From contig NC_088911.1 of NCBI RefSeq assembly GCF_963576675.1, positions 78,459,256 to 78,523,255 on the forward strand: 64,000 nt of DNA, in the 5' to 3' direction. The stretch is from Euphorbia lathyris. Taxonomy: Eukaryota > Streptophyta > Magnoliopsida > Malpighiales > Euphorbiaceae. The position numbers and the translations under genes are program-made. The notes under the pieces are model-generated. The model saw only the letters and a program-made list of their open reading frames with translations. It had not been told where the DNA came from and made no database searches. Position 1 is the stretch's first letter; every line of letters begins with the position of its first letter. Shown here one piece after another: positions 1 through 10,218 of this stretch.

Positions 1-1324
1 CGGTCAGCGGCTGATATCTTCCTGCAGGGTTAGTTTCGTCGAACTCAACATGTACTGACTCTTCTAAAACTTGAGTTCGTTTATTGAAAACTCTGTATGC
101 TTTGCTGTTTGTTGAGTAGCCTAAAAAGATAGCTTCATCAGCTTTTGAGTCAAACTTAGCTAAGCTATCTTTGGTATTCAAAATAAAACATTTATAGCCA
201 AAGACACGAAAGTATCCAATATTGGGCTTTCGTCCTTTCCAAAGTTCGTAGGGAGTTTTCTTTAGTATAGGTCTAACAAGAGCCCTATTAAGAATATAAC
301 ACGCTGTGTTGACAGCTTCTCCCCAAAAGTACTTCGGAAGCCTATGCTCACTCAGCATTGTCCTGGCTATTTCAACCAAGGTTCTGTTCTTCCTTTCTAC
401 AACCCCATTTTGTTGAGGCGTTCTAGGAGCAGAAAAATTATGGTCAATGCCGTTGGTTTCACAGAATTCAACAAACTGTTGGTTCTTGAATTCTCCACCA
501 TTATCACTTCGGATGTGAGCCAGCTTTAGGTCTTTATCATTTTCAAGTTTTCTAACCAAATTTGAAAATGTCTCAAAGGTCTCATCCTTGCTACTCAGCA
601 AGATGATCCAAGTGTACCGAGAAAAGTCATCTACAATGACCAAGGAAAATATTCTTCCACCCAGACTCAGCGGCTGGACTGGACCGAAGAGATCCAAGTG
701 TAGTAACTCTAACGGACGCTTAGTTGAGACAATATTTTTTCTATGAAAAGATTGTTTGGTTTGTTTTCCAGCTTGCCAAGCGTGGCATAGTTGATCTTTC
801 TCAAATTTAAGTTCTGGCAGTCCCTCAACCAATTGCTTTCTTGCTAATTTGGTCAGGAGGTCCATGCTTACATGACCAAGTCTCCTATGCCATAGCCAGG
901 AATTTTCTTCCTTTGAAACTAAGCATACAGTTTTTGAAAACCTTTTCTCTAAGTTTAGCATGAAGACATTATCAATGCGAGGGGCAGTTAAAATTAACTT
1001 ATTAGTTTTACCCTCGAATATTTTACATCCAGTGTCATCAAATATAACTTTTCTCCCATTGTCACATAGCTGAGCTACGCTGAGTAAGTTATATTTGAGT
1101 CCGCTGACTAGGGAGACAGACTTAATAGTAGGATTACCTCTAATGGTTCCTGACCCTACTATCTTACCCTTTTTGTTGTCTCTAAAACTTACGCTTCCTC
1201 CTCGTTTATGCTCAAATGTGATGAATTGAGTTTCATCACCAGTCATATCCCTCGAGCATGCGCTGTCAATATACCACATCTTTGACTTCTCAGCACACCT
1301 CAGGCTTACCTGCAATGTGACTAG
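1..1324 (-). pseudogene. copia pol: GAG-pre-integrase and integrase (partial)
   Basis: One open frame runs from about 1324 down to base 1 with no stop. Near its start is WYIDSACSRDMTGDE, the end of a copia aspartic protease-like linker region. It is followed by the GAG-pre-integrase zinc region (LWHRRLGH ... LCHAWQAGK) and the integrase core, with the acidic triad in LHLDLFGP, IRSDNGGEF and NGVVERKN. In the HHCC zinc site the last Cys, normally CxxC before QxGK, reads Trp (CHAW), so metal binding is probably impaired. The frame is separated from gag by a TGA, a TAG and a frame change between 1354 and 1325. In related elements gag-pol is one continuous ORF, so this is scored as a disabled polyprotein. 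It continues beyond the left edge. Confidence 0.9.
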
Positions 1325-1353
1325 TTACTTTTAGGTACCCAATTCTTTTTGGG

Positions 1354-3099
1354 TCATTGCTTGTTAGGTTCAACAGGTAAACCATCATGTTTTATTTTAT
1401 GGCGGCATACTTGGACAGTATGGCCATTCTTTCCACAGAAGTCACATCTGACCTTCCGTTTAGGATGTCTCACTGACTGGTCAGCACCCCAGTGTTGAGC
1501 GTGCCAGCACACCTTTGTGGTGTGTCCTTTCTTCCCACAGAAGTCACACTGGACATTCCGCTGAGGATTCCATCTCTGCTGACCAGTACTTCGGTACTGA
1601 GTATTCAGAGGAATATTTCTTTTGTTTGGAACCTTTAGTTGGTTCTGAATGGATGTGACGTCCTTTCTCAGTTTCTTAGAATCTGATTGGACCTCAGAGA
1701 CAAACTTTTGCATAATTCCAATGTTACTATGCAAATTTGAGTTGTCCTGAAGAAGATATCGAAGGTCACTCAGTTTGACCTCCTCAACCTCGTCACATCG
1801 CCTGCTGAGTGCTCTAACCTTTTTATTACACTTTTTGACAAGTGTGTAAAGATCACTCAGGGCATTAACCATTTCATTTCTGAGCAAGGGTAGTGATATT
1901 ACCTCAGTTGAATGTTCCTCATCATCAGATGCAATGGAGGGGTCAGCATGCTCAGAAGCACATGGCTCAGTAAGTTCGTCAACCATGAAACAAATCTTCA
2001 CTGACTCAGTGGCATCAGCTTCAGATGATGATGAATCATCACTATCACTCCAGGTTGCCACCATTGCCTTCTTGTCGTTCTTTCTTTTTTTCCTCAGCGA
2101 GGGACAACTTGACTTGATATGGCCAGTTTGATGACATTCAAAGCAAGTAATGGGCTTTGAGCTGTCCTTCTTGTACTTGCTGTCGCTGGAGTTAGCTTTG
2201 TACTTATCAAACTTTTTATAAGGCTTCTTAGAATATCTGTCATTCTTTTTGAACAGCCTCTTCATCTTTCTGGTAAACATAGCCATCTCTTCATCGTCTG
2301 TTGAGCTTCCATCAGTGGAGTCAGCTTTCATGACAAGAGACTTTTGCTTCTTATCTTCAGACTTTTCCTTCACCTCGAAATTCTTCATCGAGATCTCATG
2401 GGTCAGCAGTGAGCCGATAAGTTCATCATACTTATAGATGGTTAAGTCTTGAGCTTCCTCAACAGCGGTCTTCTTTGCTTGCCAATTTTTAGGAAGACTC
2501 CTAAGGATCTTCTTGACTTGTTCTTCCTCAGTGAAGATCTTCCCAAGTCTCTTGAGCTCGTTGATGATGTTTGTAAACCTTGAATTCATGTCAGAGATTC
2601 CTTCATCATCGTTCATTTCGAACAGCTCGTATAGTCTCATCTGCTGGTTCACCTTGGACTCCTTCACTTTGTTGGTTCCTTCGTAGGTGACCTCCAGCTT
2701 CTTCCAGATCTCTTGTGATGACTCACAACCTGAAATCTTGTTATATTCTGCAGCATCAAGCGCACAGTGAAGCATGTTTATAGCCGAAGCATGGTTTTGT
2801 AGCTTCTTGAGATCATCTTTTGTCCATTTGGCCTCAGCTTTGACAACTGTTTGGCCAGCCACAACTTCAACATGAACAAATGGGCCTTGGACTATTGAAA
2901 GCCATGCACTCATATTTGTTGCCTGAATAAAGTTTTTCATCCTATTCTTCCAGAAGGTGTAGTTAGACCCGAAGAATAAGGGAGGCCGAGTAATGGACAT
3001 CCCCTCAGGTAAGATCTGAGTTGTCTGGTTTCCTAGGAGAAACCGAGTGCTGTTTTCAACCATAGTGGGGATCAGCTCAAGGTAGTTAAACCTTTCCAA
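1354..3099 (-). CDS. copia Gag polyprotein (UBN2/DUF4219 type)
   Basis: 581 residues and intact. The N-terminus has the DUF4219 motif RPPLFFGSNYTFWKNRM (about residues 38-54), followed by a UBN2-type capsid region to about residue 235. A first zinc knuckle CX2CX4HX4C lies at about 319-332 (C319, C322, H327, C332). Two further, nearly identical knuckles (CDFCGKKGHTTKVC and CDFCGKNGHTVQVC) lie close to the C-terminus. Between them is an acidic and coiled region. Gag packages element RNA into cytoplasmic particles. The ATG at 3099 gives the longest frame; the internal Met at about residue 34 is the more usual family start. The frame ends at a TGA where related elements read through into pol. Nothing suggests a host role. 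Confidence 0.88.
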   Translation of the reverse strand: MERFNYLELIPTMVENSTRFLLGNQTTQILPEGMSITRPPLFFGSNYTFWKNRMKNFIQATNMSAWLSIVQGPFVHVEVVAGQTVVKAEAKWTKDDLKKLQNHASAINMLHCALDAAEYNKISGCESSQEIWKKLEVTYEGTNKVKESKVNQQMRLYELFEMNDDEGISDMNSRFTNIINELKRLGKIFTEEEQVKKILRSLPKNWQAKKTAVEEAQDLTIYKYDELIGSLLTHEISMKNFEVKEKSEDKKQKSLVMKADSTDGSSTDDEEMAMFTRKMKRLFKKNDRYSKKPYKKFDKYKANSSDSKYKKDSSKPITCFECHQTGHIKSSCPSLRKKRKNDKKAMVATWSDSDDSSSSEADATESVKICFMVDELTEPCASEHADPSIASDDEEHSTEVISLPLLRNEMVNALSDLYTLVKKCNKKVRALSRRCDEVEEVKLSDLRYLLQDNSNLHSNIGIMQKFVSEVQSDSKKLRKDVTSIQNQLKVPNKRNIPLNTQYRSTGQQRWNPQRNVQCDFCGKKGHTTKVCWHAQHWGADQSVRHPKRKVRCDFCGKNGHTVQVCRHKIKHDGLPVEPNKQ

Positions 3100-3111
3100 G
3101 TGAGCTTTTAA

Positions 3112-3123
3112 GCTTTGATATCA
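3112..3123 (-). other. copia primer-binding site
   Basis: On the minus strand TGATATCAAAGC lies two bases inside the LTR end. It is a two-mismatch version of the initiator-Met tRNA complement TGGTATCAGAGC used by most plant LTR elements. Confidence 0.75.
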
Positions 3124-3125
3124 CT

Positions 3126-4458
3126 TGTTGGTCCCTTATAACATAACGAATTAGTTCCAAGGGGGGGGGGATAAGAACTATTTTAAATTTTAGTACATTA
3201 AGGCTGACTTCTTTTTCTCTAAAAGGAATTACACAGTGCGCTGAGTGAAGTAAGACACTAGCTTAGTCAACTGGTGACTAAGTCAGCTTCTTTCTTTGAG
3301 TCAGGAGATAGCACTTGAGTCTATTCCTGAACTCAGATACTCAATGCACACAACTCAGTGTGACCTCTTTACTTGGTTAGCTTTGTTTAAGCAAGCAATA
3401 TATATATTAAAGGAGTTTAAGGTTAGAACGATGTTACTCAGCAGATTTATCCAGGTTCGGCCTCTATGCCTACGTCCTGTCCCCGGAACACGTTCCGAGC
3501 TTTCGAATTCTCTACTGAGCTCTTTAACGGTAGAGCCTCAAACCTTTTACAACAAGAAGCTGAGTATAACAAGAGTACCTTCCTCTATACCTCTACTCAC
3601 TCCTATTCTATTGCTGAGTACTATAACCGAGTACTCAGCCTCTCCTTTCTAATTCTAGAAATGATAATAAGTTTGTCCTAAACAACAATTGCTAAGACAC
3701 TTTAGATGATTGGATAATCACTCTAGACTTTTACACAGTAATATGGAAATTGGTGTAAGTATTTGCTTTGCTTTTTCACACAGATTCTTCAAGTAGAAAT
3801 TTGGTCAGCGTAATGGCTTGTTGAAGATCTGCATGGAATGAAGCAACTGAAAGGCCTATTTATAGTGACACTTGAGGTATCGGTTATTTCAAATTTCGAA
3901 ATAACCGTTGGAGGGAAACGGCTTGATGTCGTTGTCACTAAGTACACGCTCAGTGTCATTGGCCAATCAGATTATTGTATCTTCTGTCTTTGGTCAGTGC
4001 TGAGCAGCTTTTAGACAGACAGGCAGAATGTTTCTCCTTTTATGGCAAAGTCTTCCAGACAGCATTCTGTGTCTTCTGAACTTTACCCAAAGTAGAAATA
4101 CTTTGTCTTGAAGTTGTTCCTTGCTCAGCTGCTGTCTTGTACTCTTTGTCGTCCAACTCAACAGCTTCGTTCCGAAGTAGATAAAGAAAGTCTTCCAGAT
4201 CCTTCTTCATGCTGAGCTGCGTTTTGTTCACAACGACAGCATTTTGTTTACACGGGTCGAGTTGTTTTGGGCCTTTGACTTTCCTTTGGGCCTTTAGCCT
4301 TTTAGTCTTTATGTCTTATAAACAATTTAGCTCAACATTGAACAAACACATTAGTGTAATAAATCAAAGCATTTAAACTTAATGTGTTTAGAATATTTTT
4401 TAATCATATACTCAAATAATTTTGTCAAATCAAAATTATGTGGAAAGGTGTTTCAACA
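3126..4458 (-). repeat. copia 5' LTR, about 1.33 kb
   Basis: In minus orientation it begins TGTTGAAACACC (4458) and ends ACCAACA (3126), directly before the primer-binding site. It is rich in CTCAGT/CTCAGC words. The first 140 bases match the fragment starting at 15803, and so does the segment around 3700-3770. A G10 run at 3162-3171 is near the LTR end. The partner LTR is outside the window. Confidence 0.85.
3856..3864 (-). promoter_or_regulatory. LTR TATA box
   Basis: TATAAATAG on the minus strand sits inside the LTR, about 0.76 kb upstream of the gag ATG, with the following sequence GGCCTTTCAG. Position and sequence fit the start of the element transcript. The related fragment at 15803 has TATAAAAAG in the equivalent place. 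Confidence 0.6.
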
Positions 4459-5501
4459 AACTCCATATTCAATAAATTGGCAGGAAGAATATAGTAAATT
4501 AATGAATCCCTAACCGCTAACAGTAAATCAAAATGTTCATCAATGTAACTACTAATTCAATTATCTTAGTATGAGCTTTGCCTCAACAAGAGAGATTCTC
4601 AAAGAAGAAAAGGCTAAACCTACTCGCGGTACACATTCTTATATCTTATCTATCTTTCTTTCATATCGAGAATAAAATTCAAAGAAATAGAATAAGAAAA
4701 GAAGAAAAAGATAGAATGACGTCTAAAGTTGATGGGTTACTCTAAAAAGAAGAAGTTGGTCTTCTAGTTTAATGTCTAAATCTGAAAATTGACCTTCTTT
4801 CGTTACCCGTAAACTCCACAAAGAAATGACTAACTGCTCAATGTAAGGTAAGGAACTCAGACATCCCTTTCTTGCCCTGAATCACATTTCCTTTATAATA
4901 CTTCCTCTCATAACTCGGCCCTGAAAATTGACAGTGCAAATTCTTCTATAACGATTATTAAATGCATATTTCAACACTAAAATATACATTAGGAGGTACC
5001 TATGACAAAAGGTAGAAGACATGCCTTGTCCTCCTTGTTGAACACTCCTAAACAGTTGACTTACAATTCTTATCAGAAGAGTGAACACAACTCAACATTC
5101 TTTTTGGTTAGGGACAACTAATGGAGCCACAATGTAAACATAAGGACAATTAAGGTATGCACTGGGTCTCCAAAGTATCTCAGAATTCAGGTATGCAGTA
5201 GATCTCCAAAATATGTTGACTGCAATACAAAATTCAAATAAGATACAATTAAGTAATAAATAAAATTAGAACAAAAAAGATAATCTGACATCTATTAATG
5301 ACATTAGAAAGTAGAAACATCAGAAATATGTTAATAGCTACAGGAAAAGATATAGCATTTTCATTTCTCTTGCTTTTTTTCTCAATTCAATAATCATATA
5401 ACAAAAGATGCTCCAACATTTAATCTCATTTAAATTAGCAAATTGAAGCGGCCATTTTCACTTAGTATAGAATATTATTAAGCACAATTGCATTTCCTAA
5501 C
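4459..5501. other. Non-TE spacer, possible host-gene remnant
   Basis: AT-rich sequence without a recognised gene. On the minus strand two stretches stay open (about 5088-4882 and 4880-4730) and look exon-like, but no family is recognised. Together with 8573-9145 and 10812-12180 this may be one minus-strand host gene split by the TRIM and the small LTR element. That is a weak inference from open frames and splice-like junctions only. Confidence 0.25.
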
Positions 5502-5640
5502 TGTTGGGCCCATGAGTTCACCAACAGCTCCATCATTAGTATGATATTGTCCGCTTTGGATCAAGCCCGCACGGATTTGTTTTTGGGCTCCTTCCCAAAA
5601 GGCCTCATACTAATGTAAACATCTTTATAAACTATACAAC

Positions 5641-7461
5641 TGAAGGAAAATAGGCTAACGTTTGGCAGCGGAAATATAAAAAATTTAACCTATTTCCATT
5701 AACCCAAGATCCGTTAATCGTTATTTCATATAAAGAGGGATAGAAATAAATACCTTTTAGAAGTTCTATCTACCGTTGCAAACGAAGTGCCCACAACTCT
5801 TACTTCGAGTTCCCAAGCACAAAACAAACAATTGAAGATCAAGTTAGAATTCAACCGTATATAACAACCAAAATAGATTGTCTCCAATTAATCAACACAA
5901 GATCAAGGATAAAGAGAAAAGAGATGTAATCAATTGAACGGAAGGAAACGGTGGATAATCTCGTCCTTATGGTGTGGGTCGAAATTCTCTCTCCCGGGTT
6001 GTATGTGTATGTCGAAAATTACACATGGGGGTATTTATATTCTCTTGTATCTAAACCCTAGTTAGATAGAATTAGGTTACTGAATAAGAATTTAATTCGG
6101 AATATAATTCTTATTTATTATCTATAATTATATCTTAAATATAAAGATAATAATAGTAACCTTATAGGATAATAATAGGTGCAATTTAATCTCATTAAAA
6201 CTCCTAACTTATTTATCCTTTAATTAATTTAATTCACAATTATAATCTAATTAGAATGGTTTAAAATTAAATTAAATGTTTATGTATTATATATACATAA
6301 AATCGCCCCACCCCATGTACTGGGCCTTAGCGGACTCAGTTGGGCTTCCATCAATTAATTAACATTCGTTTCTCTTTTGAGTTCCAAGTCTTATGTGTGA
6401 CCCATTAGGTTCTTATTGCTTCTAGCCATACGCAACTATTAAATTAATTTTCACAGAATTATATTTAATCTTTGCATAACGGAATGAGTACGCAAAATGT
6501 GATTAGCAAATCCGAAACATTCCCCCAGAGCTATAAGAAGACAGGTTGATTCTGTCGTTGACCTTTCCATATTAGTTACAGTATAATTCGATCCTTTATC
6601 AACTACATCCTTGAACTGAAACTTATGACTATGGATAATGTCAAGTCACATATAGCGAGACGTTCGTTTTACTTGTACAGGCCGAGTCAACTCCAATTAG
6701 ATAGGTTAAGTGAAATATGTATTTCAAGTCTTAAGCTATCACCTTGCAAGGATTTAGAGTCAAGTCTTCCACAAGCGATCCATGGACGTATCTCCCATTT
6801 ATCAGGAGTGATAAATGCTCAATCCAATGTATAACTATCCTGCAATTACTTCATGTGATACCTAACGTCTGCCGTTCACACCCCAGAGTCATCTCTGTTA
6901 TGGATCGTGTTACAACAGGATCAAAGCGTCACATTCCGTAATCTAGAATTACTAATTAACATTCCTTTGAGTCTGAGGATTACTTATACCTATTAATACC
7001 AATGAGATGAACAGGTGACAAGGATGAATCTACCCATCCTGTTATCTCAAGTCGGGTCCCCAATCCTAATGAACTCATTTTCATTGGATCCACATAACTG
7101 TCCAGATATCTGTATATATGAAGCTTATGAGATCAGCTTTCTGTCTCGACAGAAGACATTGTTACATGCAAGTCTCAGCAGTGATATGTAAATCCTAAAC
7201 ATATTACTTGACTTGGGGTGGTTTTAAGTTTATTAGTTTATTATAAAGTTTCATCTCACTTCATGCTTGTATGAACACTTTATAATCACTTTAAACAAAC
7301 TTATGGATTTCCTTTTATTAGACTTTATTTAGTTCTTAAAAGGGATTGCCTTTATATAGTTATGAAAACATATCTCATTAAAACAAATGATATAAAGAAC
7401 ACTTCATTTACATTAAGTTTGTATCCTAGAACAATTGTCTATAGGACACTAAACCCCAACA
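5641..7461 (-). mobile_element. Solo LTR nested in TRIM LTR1
   Basis: A 1821-bp segment interrupts TRIM LTR1 exactly between AACTATACAAC and the resumed LTR at TTAACTCCC. On the minus strand it starts TGTTGGGGTTTAGTG and ends TTTTCCTTCA, the TG...CA form of an LTR. Flanking pentamers ACAAC and TTAAC match at three of five positions, so the TSD is imperfect. There is no internal domain or long ORF. It probably derives from a copia-type element by LTR-LTR recombination; the family was not confirmed. Confidence 0.75.
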
Positions 7462-7730
7462 TTAACTCCCTTGTATCTTTCCAATGTGGGACTTGGGATG
7501 TATACCCAACAATCCTCCCCTCAGACCAAGGACCACAAGCCTCCCCTTCAGGGATAATCTGTCTAATCATCTTGTACCACCGCCAACCCGCGAAACACGC
7601 CGCCTGACCACCACAATATCAGGAAGACTTTCGACACAAGGGACCAAGCACAGATTTACCATTGCGAGGTCACACTGAGAGCCTCCCACATCTCCTTAGG
7701 TCTCATGCACGTTCTCCCAGCCGAACCATC

Positions 7731-7743
7731 GGCTCTGATACCA
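7731..7743 (-). other. TRIM primer-binding site 1
   Basis: TGGTATCAGAGCC on the minus strand, three bases from the inner end of LTR2. Perfect initiator-Met tRNA complement. Confidence 0.88.
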
Positions 7744-7745
7744 TT

Positions 7746-7929
7746 TGTTGGGTCCACGAGTTCACCAACAGCTCCACCATTAGTATGATATTGTCCGCTT
7801 TGGGCCAAGCCCGCACGGATTTGTTTTTAGGCTCCTTCCCAAAAGGCCTCATACTAATGTAAACTTCTTTATAAACTATGCAACTCCCTTGTATCTTTCC
7901 AATGTGGGACTTGGGATGTATACCCAACA
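7746..7929 (-). repeat. TRIM LTR2 (184 bp)
   Basis: Complete LTR, TGTTGGGT...CCCAACA, nearly identical to LTR3. It lies directly next to the first primer-binding site. Confidence 0.9.
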
Positions 7930-7939
7930 ATATTTCATT

Positions 7940-8123
7940 TGTTGGGCCCACGAGTTCACCAACAGCTCCACCATTAGTATGATATTGTCCGTTTTGGGCC
8001 AAGCCCGCACGGATTTGTTTTTGGGCTCCTTCCCAAAAGGCCTCATACTAATGTAAACTTCTTTATAAATTATGCAACTCCCTTGTATCTTTCCAATGTG
8101 GGACTTGGGATGTATACCCAACA
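7940..8123 (-). repeat. TRIM LTR3 (184 bp)
   Basis: Complete LTR of the same length as LTR2. The ten bases separating it from LTR2 end in ATT, like the end of the internal domain. This suggests a second internal domain that was almost entirely deleted. Confidence 0.9.
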
Positions 8124-8342
8124 ATCCTCCCCTCAAACCAAGGACCACAAGCCTCCCCTTCAGGGATAATCTGTCTAATCATCTTGTACCGCCGCCAACC
8201 TGCGAAACACGCCGCCTGACCACCACAATATCAGGAAGACTTTCGCCACAAGGCACCAAGCACAGATTTCCCATCGCGAGGTCACACTGAGAGCCTCCCA
8301 TATCTCTTTAGATCTCATGCACGTTCTCCCAGCCGAACCATC

Positions 8343-8355
8343 GGCTCTGATACCA
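8343..8355 (-). other. TRIM primer-binding site 2
   Basis: Second perfect TGGTATCAGAGCC on the minus strand, beside LTR4. Confidence 0.88.
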
Positions 8356-8357
8356 TT

Positions 8358-8567
8358 TGTTGGGCCCACGAGTTCACCAACAGCTCCACCATCATGAGTT
8401 CACCAACAACTCCACCATTAGTATGATATTGTCCGTTTTGGGCCAAGCCCGCACAGATTTGTTTTTGGGCTCCGTCCCAAAAGGCCTCATACTAATGTAA
8501 ACTTCTTTATAAACTATGCAACTCCCTTGTATCTTTCCAATGTGGGACTTGGGATGTATACCCAACA
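8358..8567 (-). repeat. TRIM LTR4 (210 bp, internal duplication)
   Basis: About 26 bases longer than LTR2 and LTR3, because the GAGTTCACCAACA...CTCCACCAT segment near its start is tandemly duplicated. It is followed by the outer target-site copy CTAAC. Confidence 0.87.
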
Positions 8568-8572
8568 CTAAC

Positions 8573-9145
8573 CAAGAACAATATATTAGAAAATTTCAAA
8601 AACCAGAATAATGGTTCAGCAAAGGGAGCAAATGGTGTGCAAAGACTGGAAGATAAGCTTAGAAGGTCAATCATACTGACCAACAACGGACCAGTAATGT
8701 TAAGGGAGAAAATCACAATTTTGTTAGTAGTCATTCAACTTGTTGAACAAATTTAAGAGCAAACTACAAGAAGACTCAGTTACTGGCATTCATACATATA
8801 TAATATAAAGAGAAGAATCAATTCTCTATTTTCTAATGAAGTTCTACCCTAGGACTCAAACCATACCTTGAGGAGAAGGTAACTTCAACAACGCTTCACC
8901 GAGATACACGAGTAAGAAGGGTAAGAACATATTGCATTACTACTTTGACTAGTGTGTTTGATCAGAAGTTGGAGTTTATAACATATAGATGGCATCATGG
9001 TAAACATCGGAGAGTCAATGCCAACAAAACTGAAACTGGTTATGCAAATATAGTCATAAAAAATTGTAAATTTAGTTGTTATTCTTCTATGCTAATTTTA
9101 TTTCCTCAAAATATTAACGAAAGAAATTACCTTAAATGTCGAAAG
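8573..9145. other. Spacer between TRIM and small LTR element
   Basis: No recognised gene. On the minus strand 8734-8568 and 8930-8860 are open, and one stretch is followed by a GT donor-like site. They may be exons of an unrecognised, TE-interrupted host gene. GAAAG at 9141-9145 is the left target-site copy of the next element. Confidence 0.25.
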
Positions 9146-9733
9146 TGTTGAGAAAATTAGCTATTAATTTAAAATAATTAAGCAAAAAAGAGAATTGTTG
9201 TGATGTCTAAATTAATGAGGGATTATTTTTGTAATTTATATTATTGAAGGGTTGATTTTGTAATTAAAAAAAAAGAAAAAAAAAAGAAGAAATAATAAAG
9301 GAAATGGTGTGAAAGTTGGACAAATTTGGTGGTCTAATTTGACCACCAAATTTCAACTTTGAGTGAACATTGCCAGCAAAATTATTGCTGGCAATGTCCC
9401 TCCTTGGCCTATAAAAAGCCAAAGAGGAGATCAATATTAGTATTGGAAAAAGAGAGATTGAGTGAGATTGTGAAAAAAGAGAGTTAATAGAGGGAGCATA
9501 AGAATGTAGTGAGAGAAGGCACAATTGTGCCTTGTGAATTTTTGAGAGTTTATTTACAGGGTAGTCTAATTATTTTGGGTAGTTTTGGGAAATACCCGAG
9601 TGCTACTATTTTTGTTTTATCTCATTGTAACTCTAGAAAGTTTCTAGAGAACACCCTCTTGTAAACCTCATAATTCAATAAAATTATTTTATCGTTTCCA
9701 CTAAATTGTCGCAATAAAGAAGAATTCCCAACA
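9146..9733 (+). repeat. Left LTR (588 bp)
   Basis: Contains two perfect inverted repeats just upstream of the TATA box: 10-bp arms TTTGGTGGTC/GACCACCAAA, then 12-bp arms CATTGCCAGCAA/TTGCTGGCAATG around 9368-9396. Poly(A)-signal-like AATAAAA words lie near its end. Confidence 0.93.
9410..9418 (+). promoter_or_regulatory. TATA box of left LTR
   Basis: TATAAAAAG about 15 bases after the second hairpin. The equivalent box in the right LTR starts at 10482. Confidence 0.65.
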
Positions 9734-9734
9734 G

Positions 9735-9746
9735 TGGTATCAGAGC
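9735..9746 (+). other. Primer-binding site
   Basis: TGGTATCAGAGC, one base after the LTR end. Perfect initiator-Met tRNA complement. Confidence 0.9.
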
Positions 9747-9793
9747 TATGGTTCAATGTAGCGTCACCCACCAAATCAATTGGGCGTGAGAAA

Positions 9794-9961
9794 ATGGAGA
9801 AAATGGAGAAAATGAGCAAGCAGTTGAGGGAAGGACTGCTGGCATGGGGAAGCCCAAATGTTTCGTGTAAGAAGTTTGGGCGCGCGCAATGGAATTGCAG
9901 AAACAAGAGCAAAGAAAGTGTCAATGTGACAGACCATGTTGACGAAGAAGAATTTGCTTAA
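9794..9961 (+). pseudogene. Vestigial internal ORF, possible gag remnant
   Basis: A short frame of about 55 residues follows the primer site. It starts with a run of MEKMEKMSKQ-type codons made from a repeated GAGAAAATG unit and ends DEEEFA. Zinc knuckle and capsid motifs are absent. Its place is where gag would start, but the sequence alone does not prove descent from gag. The rest of the internal domain holds a duplicated block of about 75 bases (ATTCGGTGAGAAGTGCACCG...). Confidence 0.3.
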
Positions 9962-10218
9962 TTTAGAGACAAATGCTCCAATAATTGAAGGTTGATGAGA
10001 AATGCATCAACAAATTTATTCGGTGAGAAGTGCACCGAGAAGTTGTTTGCGGAGAGAAGTGCTCCGGTGATGATGGGAAAGTACATCATTGATTCGGTGA
10101 GAAGTGCACCGAGAAGTTGTTTGTGGAGAGAAGTGCTCCGTTTACAAGGTGATGATGGGAAAGTACATCATATATATAAAAAAAATGAAAATTTTAAATT
10201 AATAGTTAAGGGGAAGAT

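Larger units (their letters stand above)
1..4458 (-). mobile_element. Ty1/copia LTR retrotransposon, 5' part
   Basis: Read on the minus strand, the order is LTR (4458-3126), primer-binding site, gag (3099-1354), then pol running off the left edge of the window. Gag followed by GAG-pre-integrase and integrase before any reverse transcriptase is the copia gene order. The long gag and the 1.33-kb LTR resemble the SIRE/Maximus lineage, but this lineage call is an inference. RT, RNase H and the second LTR must lie to the left of base 1. The gag-pol junction is interrupted, so this copy cannot make an intact polyprotein. A second LTR fragment of a related family lies at 15803. Confidence 0.93.
5502..8567 (-). 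mobile_element. Composite TRIM element with four LTRs
   Basis: Short LTRs (TGTTGGG...CCCAACA) occur as LTR1 (5502-5640 plus 7462-7511), LTR2 (7746-7929), LTR3 (7940-8123) and LTR4 (8358-8567). Two internal domains (7512-7745 and 8124-8357) carry no gene but have a tRNA-Met primer site and a polypurine tract. Ten bases lie between LTR2 and LTR3. The outer ends are flanked by the same 5-bp duplication CTAAC (5497-5501 and 8568-8572), so the whole array behaves as one insertion. LTR1 is split by a 1.8-kb solo LTR. The LTR words (AAATCCGTGCGGGCTTGG, GCGGACAATATCATACTAAT on the minus strand) match widespread angiosperm TRIM families as I remember them. Confidence 0.9.

Noticed and set aside
3296..3681. 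ORF of 118 codons on the + strand
   Set aside because: Antisense within the copia LTR; no domain.
7362..8369. Several overlapping ORFs of 60-100 codons
   Set aside because: All lie in TRIM LTRs or internal domains and repeat with them.
5502..8567. Cassandra-type TRIM with 5S rRNA sequence
   Set aside because: No 5S-like internal promoter blocks seen in the LTRs; words fit other TRIM families.
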